Below, piece after piece: positions 53,523 to 63,541 of a stretch of DNA of 64,000 bases. The DNA is from Nitrospirota bacterium. Its GTDB lineage: Bacteria; Nitrospirota; Leptospirillia; Leptospirillales; Leptospirillaceae. The notes beneath the pieces were generated by a model. The model made no database searches. It saw nothing but the letters and a program-made list of their open reading frames with translations, and had not been told where the DNA came from. Positions within the stretch are counted from its first letter, which is position 1. Every line of letters starts with the position of its first letter. The translations under genes were made by a program, and so were the position numbers. The stretch lies in contig JAJZXW010000033.1 in assembly GCA_021806225.1 (NCBI GenBank), positions 16,005 through 80,004 on the forward strand. The letters are read 5' to 3'.

Positions 53523-54119
53523 ATGCCGGACGTGCCGTTTTCCATGCTCTCCCGCCGGGGGGCCATCATCGCTCTCCTGCAGGTGTTTTTTTGCCTGCTG
53601 GTCCTGTCAGGCCGGGCGACCGCGTCCACACTTTCCGACCAGCTCGGGATCTCCCTTTTCGATGCCCGGGAAAAGGCTCCTGAGATCGCGGCTCCCGACC
53701 TGTCCGGCCGCCTCCTCCATCTCTCCGACTACCGGGGCAAGGTGGTTCTCCTGAATTTTTGGGCCACATGGTGCGATCCGTGCAAAAAGGAAATCCCGTC
53801 CCTGATTTCCCTTGGAAAGAAGCTCTCCGGCCGCCCCTTCGTCGTGGTCAGCGTGGCCATGGACCGCCGTCTCGCCCATATTCCTCCGTTCGTCCGCAAG
53901 TTCGGGATCGACTACCCGGTCATGGAGGGGCGTCGCGGCCAAGTCGATTCCCGCTATTTCGGTCTTGGACTCCCCCAAACCTACGTCATTTTGCCTGACG
54001 GAACCTTGGTGGGGAGGGTGGTCGGGGGGAGGGAATGGGATTCCCCCGCCTTTGTGGACTACTTTCGTTCTCTGACCGGAGGACGGCACGTTTCAGGGCA
54101 GAAGGGGGGGAACCTGTGA
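53523..54119 (+). CDS. TlpA/ResA-like thioredoxin-family protein, exported
   Basis: A 198-aa periplasmic thiol-disulfide oxidoreductase. The signal sequence GAIIALLQVFFCLLVLSG is followed by a TlpA domain with the active site NFWATWCDPCKKE. LPQTYVILPDG carries the cis-Pro region. Such proteins reduce cytochrome c or other envelope thiols. ATG 53523 follows AAAGGA; an extended -10-like TGCTAAAAT lies at about 53469. The stop overlaps the nadE GTG start. Confidence 0.88.
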   Translation: MPDVPFSMLSRRGAIIALLQVFFCLLVLSGRATASTLSDQLGISLFDAREKAPEIAAPDLSGRLLHLSDYRGKVVLLNFWATWCDPCKKEIPSLISLGKKLSGRPFVVVSVAMDRRLAHIPPFVRKFGIDYPVMEGRRGQVDSRYFGLGLPQTYVILPDGTLVGRVVGGREWDSPAFVDYFRSLTGGRHVSGQKGGNL

Positions 54120-55873
54120 GGAGTCTTCGGGTCGGCCTGTTCCAGATCAATGCGGTGGTGGGGGATCTTGAAGGAAACACCGACAAGATCCGCCGCCACC
54201 TCAAGTCCGCCTCCTCCCGGAACCTCGATATCGCCGCCTTTCCGGAGCTGGCGATAACGGGATATCCTCCGGAGGACCTTCTTCTGAAGCCGACCTTTCT
54301 GGAGAAAAACAGGAAGTCTCTTGCGGACCTCCTCAACGTGGCTCCGGAGATCCTCCTCATCGTGGGATTCGTGGAACAGGCCGACGATATCTATAACTCC
54401 GCGGCCATGATTTACGGGGGAAAGGTCGTGGGAATCCAGCGGAAGCAGTACCTCCCGAATTATGGAGTCTTCGACGAGAACCGCTACTTCCAGTCCGGCA
54501 GCTCGAACACACTGCTTCGCTTCCGGAACGTGACGATCGGGGTGAACATCTGCGAAGATATCTGGTACCCCAAGGGGCCGCTCTACCACCAGACCCTTGA
54601 CGGTGACGCGGAGGTGATCATCAATCTCTCGGCTTCGCCCTTCCATGCGGGCAAGCGGGAGGTCCGGGAGTCGATGCTCAAGACCCGGGCCGCCGATAAC
54701 GGAACCTATATCGTTTACACCAATCTGGTGGGAGGGCAGGACGAACTGGTCTTCGACGGCCAGAGTCTCGTGATCGACCCGGAGGGGGAAATCGAGTCGC
54801 GGGGAAAGGCCTTCGCCGAGGATGTGGTCGTCAGCGAAATCGACGTGGACCGTGTGTTCGGGATCCGTCTCCACGATCCCCGGCGTCGGAAGGAAAAGCA
54901 GGCCCGGCTCTACGGCGGCGACTGGGGGAGAAATCCCCTGGACAGGATCGACCTCGACGGAGACCGTCCCGTCTCTCCGGGTGTCCCGCGCCCTCTTGTC
55001 AAGGGCCCCCTGACCGATCCGCTTTCTCCTGTCCGCGAAATCTACGAGGCCCTGGTGATGGGGGTTCGGGACTATGTGGGAAAGAACGGACTCACCGATG
55101 TCCTGATCGGCATCTCCGGAGGGGTCGACTCCGCTCTCGTGGCGGCGGTGGCCTGCGACGCCCTGGGGCCGGGCCACGTCCATGGCCTTTTCATGCCGTC
55201 GGTTTTCACCTCCGAGGAGAGCCAGGAGGATGCCCGTCTTCTGGCGTCCTCCCTGGGATTTTCCCTGGAGACGATCCCGATCGATTCCCTGGTGGCGGAG
55301 TTCCTGTCCCGTCTCTCCCCATTCTTTGGGGAGCGCGGACCGGACACGACCGAGGAGAACCTCCAGCCCCGGATCCGGGGGATGCTGCTGATGGCCCTCT
55401 CGAACAAGTTCGGCCATCTCGTGCTGACGACCGGAAACAAGTCCGAGATGAGCGTCGGCTACATGACCCTCTATGGCGACATGGCCGGTGGGTTCGCCGT
55501 CCTCAAGGACGTTCCGAAGACGGTCGTCTACAAGCTCGGACACCTCCGGAACCATCTGAAGCCGGGGGGGATTCCCGAACGGATCCTGACCCGGAAACCG
55601 ACGGCGGAGCTCAAGGAGAACCAGTTCGACACCGACAGCCTCCCACCTTACGAGGTCCTCGATCCGATCATGGAGGCCTATGTCGAAGAGGATCTCGGGT
55701 ATGAAGAGATCGTGGGGCGCGGTTTTGCACCCTCCGACGTGGCCCGGGTGATCCGGCTGATCGACGGAAGCGAATACAAGCGTCGGCAGTCTCCTCCAGG
55801 AGTCAAGATTTCCATGCGGGCCTTCGGAAAGGACTGGAGGCTTCCCATGACCAACCGGTTCAAGGGTGTCTGA
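54116..55873 (+). CDS. nadE: Glutamine-dependent NAD+ synthetase
   Basis: Last step of NAD synthesis, amidating nicotinate adenine dinucleotide. The 585-aa protein has a glutaminase/nitrilase domain with Glu in [13 protein letters not shown], Lys in [13 protein letters not shown] and Cys in [11 protein letters not shown], then a synthetase domain with [12 protein letters not shown] and [20 protein letters not shown]. Starts on GTG 54116, overlapping the tlpA stop. The length agrees with the two-domain bacterial enzyme. Confidence 0.96.
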   Translation: MRSLRVGLFQINAVVGDLEGNTDKIRRHLKSASSRNLDIAAFPELAITGYPPEDLLLKPTFLEKNRKSLADLLNVAPEILLIVGFVEQADDIYNSAAMIYGGKVVGIQRKQYLPNYGVFDENRYFQSGSSNTLLRFRNVTIGVNICEDIWYPKGPLYHQTLDGDAEVIINLSASPFHAGKREVRESMLKTRAADNGTYIVYTNLVGGQDELVFDGQSLVIDPEGEIESRGKAFAEDVVVSEIDVDRVFGIRLHDPRRRKEKQARLYGGDWGRNPLDRIDLDGDRPVSPGVPRPLVKGPLTDPLSPVREIYEALVMGVRDYVGKNGLTDVLIGISGGVDSALVAAVACDALGPGHVHGLFMPSVFTSEESQEDARLLASSLGFSLETIPIDSLVAEFLSRLSPFFGERGPDTTEENLQPRIRGMLLMALSNKFGHLVLTTGNKSEMSVGYMTLYGDMAGGFAVLKDVPKTVVYKLGHLRNHLKPGGIPERILTRKPTAELKENQFDTDSLPPYEVLDPIMEAYVEEDLGYEEIVGRGFAPSDVARVIRLIDGSEYKRRQSPPGVKISMRAFGKDWRLPMTNRFKGV

Positions 55874-55922
55874 ACCCCTGACTCAAATCGGCGGAAAGGC
55901 CGGCAGAAAGAGAGCACAAGGC

Positions 55923-57125
55923 GTGTCCACCATCTCCATCGAAGAAGCCATCGAACGCATCAGAAACGGCAGGATGATCATATTGTCCGACGACGAGGAT
56001 CGGGAAAACGAAGGCGACTTCGTCATCGCCGCCCAGTTCGCGACGCCGGAGGCCATCAATTTCATGGCGAAATACGGGCGGGGACTGATTTGCATCACGC
56101 TGACCCAGGAGAAGGCCGAGTCTCTCCACCTCGATCCGATGACCTCGGTCAACGAGGCCTCCTTCGGAACTGACTTCACGATCTCCGTCGATGCCCGGGA
56201 TGGAATTTCAACCGGTATTTCCGCCTTCGACCGCGCGCATACAATCCAGCTGATGGTCCGGCCGGAGGCCAGTCCCTCCGACCTGGTCCGCCCGGGCCAC
56301 ATCTTTCCGATCCGGGCCAAGCCGGGCGGTGTCCTGAAGCGGGCTGGACAGACGGAGGGATCGGTCGACCTCTCCCGTCTCGCGGGGCTGATCCCGATGG
56401 GGGTCATCTGTGAAATCCTGAACGAAGATGGTACAATGGCGCGTTTTCCCGATCTCCAGAAGGTCTCCGAAGAGCACGGGATTCCGATTGCCACCGTCAG
56501 GGACCTGATCGCCTACCGCAAGCGCGAGGAGAAACTCGTGACCGAGGTGGCCTCCGCCGATCTCCCCACCGAGATCGGCCACTTCCGGACGGTCGTTTTC
56601 GAGGACGTGGTCGGGTCAGGCCCCCACATCGCCCTTGTGAAGGGCGAGATCGATCGGGAGATTCCGACTCTGGTCAGGGTCCACTCGAGCTGTGTCACGG
56701 GAGACATCTTCCACTCTCTCCGCTGCGACTGCGGGAGCCAGCTGGAGGAGTCCCTCCGGATGATCGAGAAGGAGGGCCGCGGAATCCTGCTTTACATGAA
56801 CCAGGAAGGTCGCGGAATAGGCCTGGCGAACAAGATCAAGGCCTATCGCCTTCAGGAGCAGGGGTACGACACCGTGGAGGCCAACCTCAAGCTCGGATTC
56901 AAGGAGGACTTGCGGGACTATGGTCTCGGAGCCCAGATCCTGTGCCATCTGGGGGCTTCGAAGCTGCTGCTGATGACCAACAATCCCCGGAAGATCGTGG
57001 GGCTCGAAGGATACGGGCTCGAAATCGTTTCCAGGGTGCCGATCGAAATCCCCCCGCGGGAGACCAACAAGCGGTATCTGGCGACCAAGCGGGACAAGCT
57101 GGGTCATATCCTCAACAAGCTTTGA
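55923..57125 (+). CDS. ribBA: Bifunctional 3,4-dihydroxy-2-butanone 4-phosphate synthase / GTP cyclohydrolase II
   Basis: Supplies both precursors of riboflavin. The 400-aa protein has RibB first ([26 protein letters not shown]) and RibA second, with zinc ligands in [17 protein letters not shown] and [18 protein letters not shown] prefer GTG 55923 because it gives the typical N-terminus; GTG 55866, inside the end of nadE, would add 19 residues. Both catalytic halves look intact. ribH follows within 21 bp. Confidence 0.95.
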   Translation: MSTISIEEAIERIRNGRMIILSDDEDRENEGDFVIAAQFATPEAINFMAKYGRGLICITLTQEKAESLHLDPMTSVNEASFGTDFTISVDARDGISTGISAFDRAHTIQLMVRPEASPSDLVRPGHIFPIRAKPGGVLKRAGQTEGSVDLSRLAGLIPMGVICEILNEDGTMARFPDLQKVSEEHGIPIATVRDLIAYRKREEKLVTEVASADLPTEIGHFRTVVFEDVVGSGPHIALVKGEIDREIPTLVRVHSSCVTGDIFHSLRCDCGSQLEESLRMIEKEGRGILLYMNQEGRGIGLANKIKAYRLQEQGYDTVEANLKLGFKEDLRDYGLGAQILCHLGASKLLLMTNNPRKIVGLEGYGLEIVSRVPIEIPPRETNKRYLATKRDKLGHILNKL

Positions 57126-57145
57126 GAGAAAGGACGGACTGTCCG

Positions 57146-57634
57146 GTGAAGATCGAGGAGGTGGTTCCGACGGGAGCTCCCGAACGCGGGTTCCGATTTA
57201 TGGTTGTGGTGGCCCAGTACAACAGCCTGGTGACCGACCGGCTTCTGGAGGGAGCTCTCGAAGCCTTCCGGCGGGCCGAAGGCCAGATCCAGACCGTGTC
57301 CGTCGTCCGGGTCCCCGGCTCCCTGGAGCTTCCCTTCACCGTCCGAAAGGCGGTGGATGCGGGCTCCCATGACGGAGTTCTGGCCCTGGGATGCGTCATC
57401 CGCGGTGAAACCGGCCATTATGAGGCGGTCGTCTCCGGTGTGACCTCGGGACTCACCCAGATCAACGCCTCCGGCCTCGTTCCGGTTGTCTTCGGAGTCC
57501 TGACCACCGATACCCTCCTTCAGGCTCTCGACCGGGTGGGGGGGAAGGCCGGGCACAAAGGGGTGGAGGGAGCCGAAACGCTCCTGTCCATGGCCCGTCT
57601 TTCAGGATCCCTTTCGGGAGGGCGCAAGCCGTGA
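57146..57634 (+). CDS. ribH: 6,7-dimethyl-8-ribityllumazine synthase
   Basis: Penultimate enzyme of riboflavin synthesis. The 162-aa protein has VVAQYNSLVTDRLLEGAL, VPGSLELPFTVRKA, LGCVIRGETGHYEAV with the catalytic His and PVVFGVLTTDT. The start is GTG 57146, with AAAGGA somewhat far upstream. The stop overlaps the nusB GTG as GTGA. No riboflavin synthase alpha chain (ribE) or ribD is present in this window. Confidence 0.95.
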   Translation: MKIEEVVPTGAPERGFRFMVVVAQYNSLVTDRLLEGALEAFRRAEGQIQTVSVVRVPGSLELPFTVRKAVDAGSHDGVLALGCVIRGETGHYEAVVSGVTSGLTQINASGLVPVVFGVLTTDTLLQALDRVGGKAGHKGVEGAETLLSMARLSGSLSGGRKP

Positions 57635-58164
57635 CCTCCCCCGGCCGTTCCGCTTCCTCCCTGACGCCGGGACGGAGACGGGCCTTGCATGCCGCCAGGA
57701 CCAAGGTCCTGCAGCGCCTCTTTGCCGACGAGTACGACTCCTTCCCCCAGACGGATCCCGTCCTGCGCGCCCTGCTTCACTGGGAGGGAGAGGATCCCCT
57801 GGCAAACGCCTTCGCCGATCGGTTGTATTCAGAGCTTCTCTTCCGAAAGCCGGAGATCGATGCTCTGATCGAGGATCTGGCGAAAGGATGGAGCCTGGGT
57901 CGCCTGACTCGGATCGACCGGAACATCCTTCGGCTGGGTCTTTGCGAGATTCTGTACGACCCGGAGGTTCCCTTCCGGGTCTCGGTCCACGAAGCCCTGG
58001 AACTGGCTCACGAATTCTCGGAGCCGGAGGCGGTGGCCTTCATCAACGGCATTCTCCATGAGGCCGCTGTCCGACACGCTCCGGGGAAGGGACCATATGA
58101 TCCGTCCCCCGTGGCTGCCACCACTTCCCGCCAGTCGGGGAGGAGCGGGGAGGCCGGCACGTGA
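57631..58164 (+). CDS. nusB: Transcription antitermination factor NusB
   Basis: RNA-binding factor for rRNA antitermination with NusE. The 177-aa protein begins RRRALHAARTKVLQRLFADE, with the conserved LGRLTRIDRNILRLGLCEIL and EALELAHEFSEPEAVAFING regions. An Arg/Ser/Gly-rich tail extends beyond the family end. It starts on GTG 57631 overlapping ribH and ends overlapping the next gene (GTGA). The ribH-nusB pairing is common in bacteria. Confidence 0.93.
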   Translation: MTSPGRSASSLTPGRRRALHAARTKVLQRLFADEYDSFPQTDPVLRALLHWEGEDPLANAFADRLYSELLFRKPEIDALIEDLAKGWSLGRLTRIDRNILRLGLCEILYDPEVPFRVSVHEALELAHEFSEPEAVAFINGILHEAAVRHAPGKGPYDPSPVAATTSRQSGRSGEAGT

Positions 58165-58673
58165 ATCGACCGACCGATGCCCACACGAACATGGGTCTTT
58201 CGGGGCCCGTATTGCTGTGGGAGCATCCGGTCTTCGGTTCCGAAAGGCCTCTCCGGGTCTTTCTCCAGGAGATCGGGGCGCAGCTGGGCTCTTCCCTGCT
58301 CTGGCTTGACCACTGGTATTCGGGCCTCGTGACCCGGACCCTGGCGCCTTTCTGGCGGGGGGAGAGACGGGAAATTCCCCCATCCTTCCTTTTCGTCCCA
58401 GGTGAGGGACCTTTTCCGGCGGGATTCGTTGTGCTTCCCTTCAGGAGGTCGGAAAGCCAGGATCTGGTGCAGCGTTTCTGCGAGACGATGTCAGGACTTT
58501 CGCTGACCCCGGTGGTGCTCGACAGTGAATCCCTGACATCCGAGATCAAGCCCTTTGTCCAGGAGATTTCCAGGACCTTGCTGGAACGGAAGGATGTCCG
58601 CCTCTATGTGTCAGATCCGGCGACCCATCCCGCAACCTATGGATGCATTTCCTTCGCAGGAGCCGCCCCTTGA
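58161..58673 (+). CDS. Conserved-looking hypothetical protein in the rib-nus-pur operon
   Basis: A 170-aa protein (GLSGPVLLWEHPVFGSERPL, LLWLDHWYSGLVTRTLAPFW, PSFLFVPGEGPFPAGFVVLP) with no signal peptide or membrane helix and no family that I recognise. Both ends are coupled: GTG 58161 overlaps the nusB stop and its TGA overlaps the purB TTG. Such tight coupling supports a real, translated gene with a housekeeping link. Confidence 0.7.
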   Translation: MNRPTDAHTNMGLSGPVLLWEHPVFGSERPLRVFLQEIGAQLGSSLLWLDHWYSGLVTRTLAPFWRGERREIPPSFLFVPGEGPFPAGFVVLPFRRSESQDLVQRFCETMSGLSLTPVVLDSESLTSEIKPFVQEISRTLLERKDVRLYVSDPATHPATYGCISFAGAAP

Positions 58674-60013
58674 TTGACCGATATTGCCGGGGTCCCATGA
58701 AGGGGCTCTTCGAGACCGAACATCGCCTCAAGACCTGGCTCAAGGTCGAACGGGAGGTCACTCGCGTGCTGTCGTCGCGTGGTCTGGTGGATCCCGAGGG
58801 GGCCCGTATCGTCCTTGAGACACCCGTCCGGATCGACATTCCCCGAATGGAGACGATAGAGGCGGAAACCCGCCACGACGTCATCGCCTTTCTGACGATG
58901 GTGTCCGAGCAGATGCCGGAAAAAGGCCGGGCCGTCCTCCACTTCGGGCTTACCTCCACCGATCTTGTCGACACCGCCCAGAACCTCCTCGTCTCCGACG
59001 CTCTCCACATCGTGACAGACGAGCTCCATCGTTTTGTCGGCATTCTTGAGCGGCAGGCCCGGGCCCACCGGAACACGCTCATGGTCGGCCGATCCCACGG
59101 GATCCATGGGGAGCCGATCGTCTTCGGAATGAAGTTCCTGTCCTGGTTCTCGGAATTCCGGCGTCATCAAGACCGGCTCTCCCGGGCCTCGGCCGCCATC
59201 CGGGTCGGAAAGCTCTCCGGAGCCATGGGCACCGCTGTGACCATTCCTCCCGATATCGAGGAGGCCATTCTTGGAGGGCTGGGTCTCGCTGCCGAACCGG
59301 CCGCAACCCAGGTCGTTTCCCGGGACCGCCACGCCGAGCTTTTCTCCGTACTGGCCGGCATCGGCTCCTCCCTTGAACGGATTGCCGTCGAGATCCGTCA
59401 CCTTCAGCGCACAGAGGTCCAGGAGGCGGAGGAGCCTTTCCGTCCGGGTCAAAAGGGTTCCTCCGCCATGCCCCACAAGAGGAATCCCGTCGGGTCGGAA
59501 AACATCACCGGTCTGGCCCGCCTTCTCCGCTCCTATGCGGGGGCGGCCCTGGAAAACGTGGCCCTCTGGCATGAACGGGATATCAGCCATTCTTCCGTGG
59601 AGCGGGTGATTCTTCCGGACGCCTTCTGTCTCGTCGACTACATGCTCGATCGCATGGGATCGATTCTCCGGGACCTGGTGGTCTATCCGGAGCGCATGCG
59701 GAGAAACCTCGATGCGACGGGAGGGCTTGTCTACTCCCAGACCGTGCTTCTCGCCCTCGTCAAAAACGGGCTGTCCCGGGAGGAGGCGTACCGGATCGTG
59801 CAGGAGGCCGCCATGGAGACCTATCGGGAAGGGGGAGCGTTCCGGGAGCGACTCCTCAGCCACCCGGACTTTCCGAAGGGGGATGAATGGACGGGATTTC
59901 TGGAGCAGGCCTTCGATCCCGCCCGCTTTACTCACAATATCGAGGGGATTTACCGTCGCGTTCTGGGGGAGCCTTCCGGGACGGACGAAAGTTCCCGGGC
60001 AGGAAAGGTCTGA
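58670..60013 (+). CDS. purB: Adenylosuccinate lyase
   Basis: Acts twice in purine synthesis, on SAICAR and adenylosuccinate. The 447-aa protein starts IDRYCRGPMKGLFETEHRLK, matching the family N-terminus only if TTG 58670 is used, and AGGAG lies about 7 nt upstream. FGLTSTDLVDTAQNLL, the catalytic GRSHGIHGEPI and the signature GSSAMPHKRNPVGSENI are present. purC follows 2 bp after the stop. Confidence 0.96.
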   Translation: MIDRYCRGPMKGLFETEHRLKTWLKVEREVTRVLSSRGLVDPEGARIVLETPVRIDIPRMETIEAETRHDVIAFLTMVSEQMPEKGRAVLHFGLTSTDLVDTAQNLLVSDALHIVTDELHRFVGILERQARAHRNTLMVGRSHGIHGEPIVFGMKFLSWFSEFRRHQDRLSRASAAIRVGKLSGAMGTAVTIPPDIEEAILGGLGLAAEPAATQVVSRDRHAELFSVLAGIGSSLERIAVEIRHLQRTEVQEAEEPFRPGQKGSSAMPHKRNPVGSENITGLARLLRSYAGAALENVALWHERDISHSSVERVILPDAFCLVDYMLDRMGSILRDLVVYPERMRRNLDATGGLVYSQTVLLALVKNGLSREEAYRIVQEAAMETYREGGAFRERLLSHPDFPKGDEWTGFLEQAFDPARFTHNIEGIYRRVLGEPSGTDESSRAGKV

Positions 60014-60015
60014 CA

Positions 60016-60744
60016 GTGCTGCAGCCGCCCGACGCGACGCTCTATGAAGGAAAAGCCAAGATTCTCTATGCTACCTCCGATCCGAAGGTCGTCATCCAGG
60101 AGTTCAAGGATGACCTGACCGCCTTCAACGCCCAGAAAAAAGGGAGTTTCTTCGGAAAGGGCGCCCTGAACTGCCAGATTTCGGCGACCCTCTTCCGGCT
60201 TCTGGCGGACAGGGGGGTGCCCGTTCACTTCCGTTCTCTCGATTCTCCCCGCCGAATGGTCATCGACAAGCTCGAGATGGTGCCGCTGGAGGTTGTGGTC
60301 CGGAACAGGGTGGCCGGCTCTCTGGCCAAGAGGTTGGGGATTCCGGACGGCTCGGAGCTCTCCTTTCCCGTCATCGAATGGTACTACAAGCGGGACGACC
60401 TGGGGGATCCAATGGTCAACCGGGACCATATCCGGATTCTCAAGCTGGCCTCCGATGCTGTCCTGGACGAAATTCGCACGCTGGCGCTCCGGACGAACGA
60501 CATACTCCTCCCTTTCTTGCGTGAGAGGGAAATTGTCCTGGTGGACATGAAGCTCGAGTTCGGATGGAACGCCGATGGATCCCTCGTCCTGGGGGACGAG
60601 ATCGACGGGGACACCAGCCGGCTTTGGGATGCGAGTACCGGTGAAAAGCTCGACAAGGACCGATTCCGGATGGATCTGGGCTCGGTCAAGGAAGGATACG
60701 AAAAGATCTACGAAAGGGTGGTGGGCCATGCCGTCGAATCCTGA
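60016..60744 (+). CDS. purC: SAICAR synthetase
   Basis: Phosphoribosylaminoimidazole-succinocarboxamide synthase, joining aspartate to CAIR. The 242-aa protein has LYEGKAKILYATSDPKVVI, the KLEMVPLEVVVRNRVAGSL motif and VDMKLEFG, with DEIDGDTSRLWD. The start is GTG 60016, 2 bp after purB, with GGAAAGG upstream. purS overlaps the last 17 bp. Confidence 0.96.
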   Translation: MLQPPDATLYEGKAKILYATSDPKVVIQEFKDDLTAFNAQKKGSFFGKGALNCQISATLFRLLADRGVPVHFRSLDSPRRMVIDKLEMVPLEVVVRNRVAGSLAKRLGIPDGSELSFPVIEWYYKRDDLGDPMVNRDHIRILKLASDAVLDEIRTLALRTNDILLPFLREREIVLVDMKLEFGWNADGSLVLGDEIDGDTSRLWDASTGEKLDKDRFRMDLGSVKEGYEKIYERVVGHAVES

Positions 60745-61000
60745 AAAGACATCCCGGGTCAGGGTCACCATCCTCGTCCGCATTCGGGAGGGAGTCCTCG
60801 ATCCTCAGGGCGAGGCGGTGCGCCAGGCCCTGTCCGACATGGGCCACTCCCAGGTGGAGGATGTGCGCATCGGAAAAGTCATCGAGGTAATTCTGCCGTC
60901 TGAGCCCGGAATCCCCGAGAAGGCTCGCGAGTGGTGCGAGCGCCTGCTTTCCAACCCGGTGGTCGAACGCTACGAAGTCGTCAGCGTCGAACCGGTTTAG
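60728..61000 (+). CDS. purS: FGAM synthase subunit PurS
   Basis: Small scaffold subunit of the three-part formylglycinamidine ribonucleotide synthase (PurS, PurQ, PurL). The 90-aa protein reads TILVRIREGVLDPQGEAVRQ, then DVRIGKVIEVIL, both typical. ATG 60728 overlaps purC. purQ and purL, which usually follow purS, are absent here: an unrelated membrane protein is next. Confidence 0.93.
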   Translation: MPSNPEKTSRVRVTILVRIREGVLDPQGEAVRQALSDMGHSQVEDVRIGKVIEVILPSEPGIPEKAREWCERLLSNPVVERYEVVSVEPV

Positions 61001-61048
61001 GGACTTCCGACGAAGGCCGCCGACGGCAGGTCAGGGAAAGGGGGGATA

Positions 61049-62437
61049 GTGAACGCTCCGCCGGGATTTTTCAGGCTGTGGCTGGGCCGGATCTTTTGGG
61101 GGCTGGTCGCCTCCGTTCCCCTCGGGGTGGTGGCCCTGGTTCTGCTCATGCTCTCGGCAGAGCTCCGTGGCCTCGACCGTGCCCGGACCGGCATCGAGGC
61201 TGCCAACAGCCTCCTCTCCTCGGCCATGAAGTCCGGAAAGCCCGAGGCAGTTCCCCTGGCAGTCAGGCAGATGGCCTCCGCGACAGGGACGACCCTCATC
61301 CTGTTCAGAAATGATGGGACGCCGGCCTATTCCGACATGAGGGCCCTCGATCGCCTCAAGGCCTACACGGCGATTCCGGAAGAATGGAAAACCGCTCCAC
61401 ACACCCCCGACCTTTTTCTCTGGCCTCCGTCTTCCCTTCCCAGGCCCCTGGTTCATGAAGTCGACCGGATCTTTTCGAACCGATCGGCCCACCTCGTGAC
61501 CGATTCCCGGGGCCGGGCGAGCCCCATGGCCATCGGTGGCGGGTACGCCATCTGGACGAAATCCATCACGAACCATACTACCTGCGCCCGCTGTCACGGG
61601 TTCGACCGTGAGGTTCTGGGCCATTGGGTGGCGGTGGCCTCCGTCTCTTCCGTCGCGAGTCGTCGGGGAACCGTCCTCTGGGGCTTCTGGCCCCTTCCGG
61701 GGATCAACCAGAGGATTCTTTTCGGGGGAACCGTCTCCATTGTCCTTTTCTCGATCTTCCTGGTATCTTTGGCCGAAACATGGACGCTTCGCCGGGGACT
61801 GGCGGGGAAAAAGGGAAAAAAGCCGGCGGGCAAGAAGGGAGGCGAGGCGCCGGAGGGGCCGATCTTTGCCCGGGAGTCTCCGCCTTCGGAGGCGGACGAA
61901 GATGAGGAGATGACGGTTTCCCACGAGGGTTGGGAGGAGCTTCATCGTCGCCTCGAGACGCTCGACCAGTCGGTCCTGGCCCTGGCAAATGAAATTCCAA
62001 GGGCCGGAGTCCTTCCCCAGCAACACCCCGACGAGAGGATCGCCGTCCATGCGACCCTGGGGGATCTTCTCTCCGACTGGAGCGACCGATTCGAACTGGC
62101 CCTGCAGGAGCTCGGTGCTCATCCGGCCCTGGCCTCCGACCCCCTTCTGCTCCGGTATCTCGATAAGGTCCGGGAGTTTCGGGCCCAGGCGGTTTCCTTT
62201 GCCGACATGGCTTCCCAGGACACCGAGGAAAAATCCTTCGGGGTTCTCAAGGCGCCTTTTTTCGAATCCCTCTCCGATGAACAGAAGGACTGGACGGATC
62301 GGCTGAGATCGGTCCTGGGCCACCTGCATGCCGAGATCCGTGCCATGGAGGGAATCAGCAAGACAGGCCTCGCCCGGACGGAGATCCCCAGGGAGAACTC
62401 CGAAAGCGGGAAAAGGGACGCTCAGGGGCAGGGATAA
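61049..62437 (+). CDS. Membrane protein with a periplasmic heme-c (CxxCH) sensor-like domain
   Basis: A 462-aa protein. A first membrane helix (about residues 16-36) is followed by a periplasmic domain of some 180 residues with one heme-c site, CARCHGFD, at about 178. A second helix lies at about 226-247, then a cytoplasmic region: a Lys-rich stretch, acidic linker and helical segments (LHRRLETLDQSVLALANEIP). The layout resembles sensor domains of the DUF3365/Tll0287 type. No kinase, cyclase or methyl-accepting domain follows, so the output is unclear. The start is GTG 61049 after a G-rich ribosome site. Confidence 0.72.
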   Translation: MNAPPGFFRLWLGRIFWGLVASVPLGVVALVLLMLSAELRGLDRARTGIEAANSLLSSAMKSGKPEAVPLAVRQMASATGTTLILFRNDGTPAYSDMRALDRLKAYTAIPEEWKTAPHTPDLFLWPPSSLPRPLVHEVDRIFSNRSAHLVTDSRGRASPMAIGGGYAIWTKSITNHTTCARCHGFDREVLGHWVAVASVSSVASRRGTVLWGFWPLPGINQRILFGGTVSIVLFSIFLVSLAETWTLRRGLAGKKGKKPAGKKGGEAPEGPIFARESPPSEADEDEEMTVSHEGWEELHRRLETLDQSVLALANEIPRAGVLPQQHPDERIAVHATLGDLLSDWSDRFELALQELGAHPALASDPLLLRYLDKVREFRAQAVSFADMASQDTEEKSFGVLKAPFFESLSDEQKDWTDRLRSVLGHLHAEIRAMEGISKTGLARTEIPRENSESGKRDAQGQG

Positions 62438-62513
62438 TCCGGCCGGGCAATTATAGGGGGTGGCGCGCCTTTTTCACCCTTTTTCAGTCTGCCGGAAAAG
62501 GAACGGACGTCAG

Positions 62514-63416
62514 ATGGACTTTCAGGATGGGGCAGAAAGCCCCTTTCTTCTTTTTCATTGCGGGACAGGATCGACGTTGACACCGTCTGCGAGGGATTTC
62601 CTCAAGGAGATGATGACGGAGCTCGAACCGCGTCTCTCGGAGGGCGAAGGAGCCCTTGAGCTCGCCGTCCGGTGTGTGGACCGTCTTGAGGACTCCGGCC
62701 TTTTCAATGCGGGGAAAGGGGCGATATCCCAGTCGGACGGGGTCGTCCGCCGGGATGCGGGAGTGATGGACGGAAGGAGCCTGGAGGCCCTGGGAATCAG
62801 CCAGGTCCGGGGGATACCCTCGATGGCCCGCCTCGTGGCCGCTCTCATGGGTCGGAGTGGCCATGTCCATCTGTCTGGAACGATGGTCGAGCGGTGGGCC
62901 GGTCGCCATGGGTGGACTCCTGGGCTTCCGGAAGAGGAGCGCGATCCGACCCTTTGCTGGGAGAGGGCCCCGGGGCTTGCGGGTGAGGGGACCGTCGGCT
63001 GTGTGGCCCGGGACCTCCAGCGGAATCTTGCGGCCGTCACATCGACGGGAGGTATCGGTCGAATGTGGCCGGGGCGTGTCGGAGACAGTCCGATCGTGGG
63101 GGGCGGGTTCTACGCAGACAACGAGCGGGGGGCGATCTCCATGACCGGGGTGGGGGAGGCCATACTGAAGGCCGGAGGGGGTGGAGCCCTCATTGCCCTC
63201 CTCGCCGGAGCGTCCGGTGAGAATCGCGACCGGATTCTTTCGGAATTCCTTGAGCGAATCCGTGCACGATTCGGAGGGGAGGCCGGATGTGTCGGCATCG
63301 ACCGGGACGGAGGATACTTTGCCGCTCATTCCTCTCACCGCATGGTGCACGGTTTTCTAAAAAAGGGGCGCCATCATGTGAGCGACCAGGGATCAGGCTA
63401 CAGGGATCTCGACTGA
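62514..63416 (+). CDS. Isoaspartyl peptidase / plant-type L-asparaginase (Ntn hydrolase)
   Basis: Autoprocessing threonine hydrolase that splits isoaspartyl dipeptides and asparagine. The 300-aa precursor has NAGKGAISQSDG in the alpha part, the cleavage site before the nucleophile Thr in GEGTVGCVARD, then TSTGGIGRMWPGRVGDSPI and GGGFYADN. ATG 62514 follows AAGGAACG; an in-frame ATG at 62460 is possible but has no ribosome site. It is shorter than plant homologues only in loops. Confidence 0.9.
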   Translation: MDFQDGAESPFLLFHCGTGSTLTPSARDFLKEMMTELEPRLSEGEGALELAVRCVDRLEDSGLFNAGKGAISQSDGVVRRDAGVMDGRSLEALGISQVRGIPSMARLVAALMGRSGHVHLSGTMVERWAGRHGWTPGLPEEERDPTLCWERAPGLAGEGTVGCVARDLQRNLAAVTSTGGIGRMWPGRVGDSPIVGGGFYADNERGAISMTGVGEAILKAGGGGALIALLAGASGENRDRILSEFLERIRARFGGEAGCVGIDRDGGYFAAHSSHRMVHGFLKKGRHHVSDQGSGYRDLD

Positions 63417-63541
63417 ATCGTTCGGATGGAGGCGTTGTTTTGGGGCCAGCTGGGACTTTATAATGAAAAGAGCTGCGATCCGGTGTCTCTCCCGCAAGCG
63501 AGGGGCCCTGAGAAATTCATCATCTTCCAGGAGACGACCCC

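Noticed and set aside
61536..61913. Plus-strand 125-codon frame inside the heme-c protein gene
   Set aside because: It is out of frame with the CxxCH-containing protein and has the Arg/Ser/Pro-rich composition of a shadow frame.
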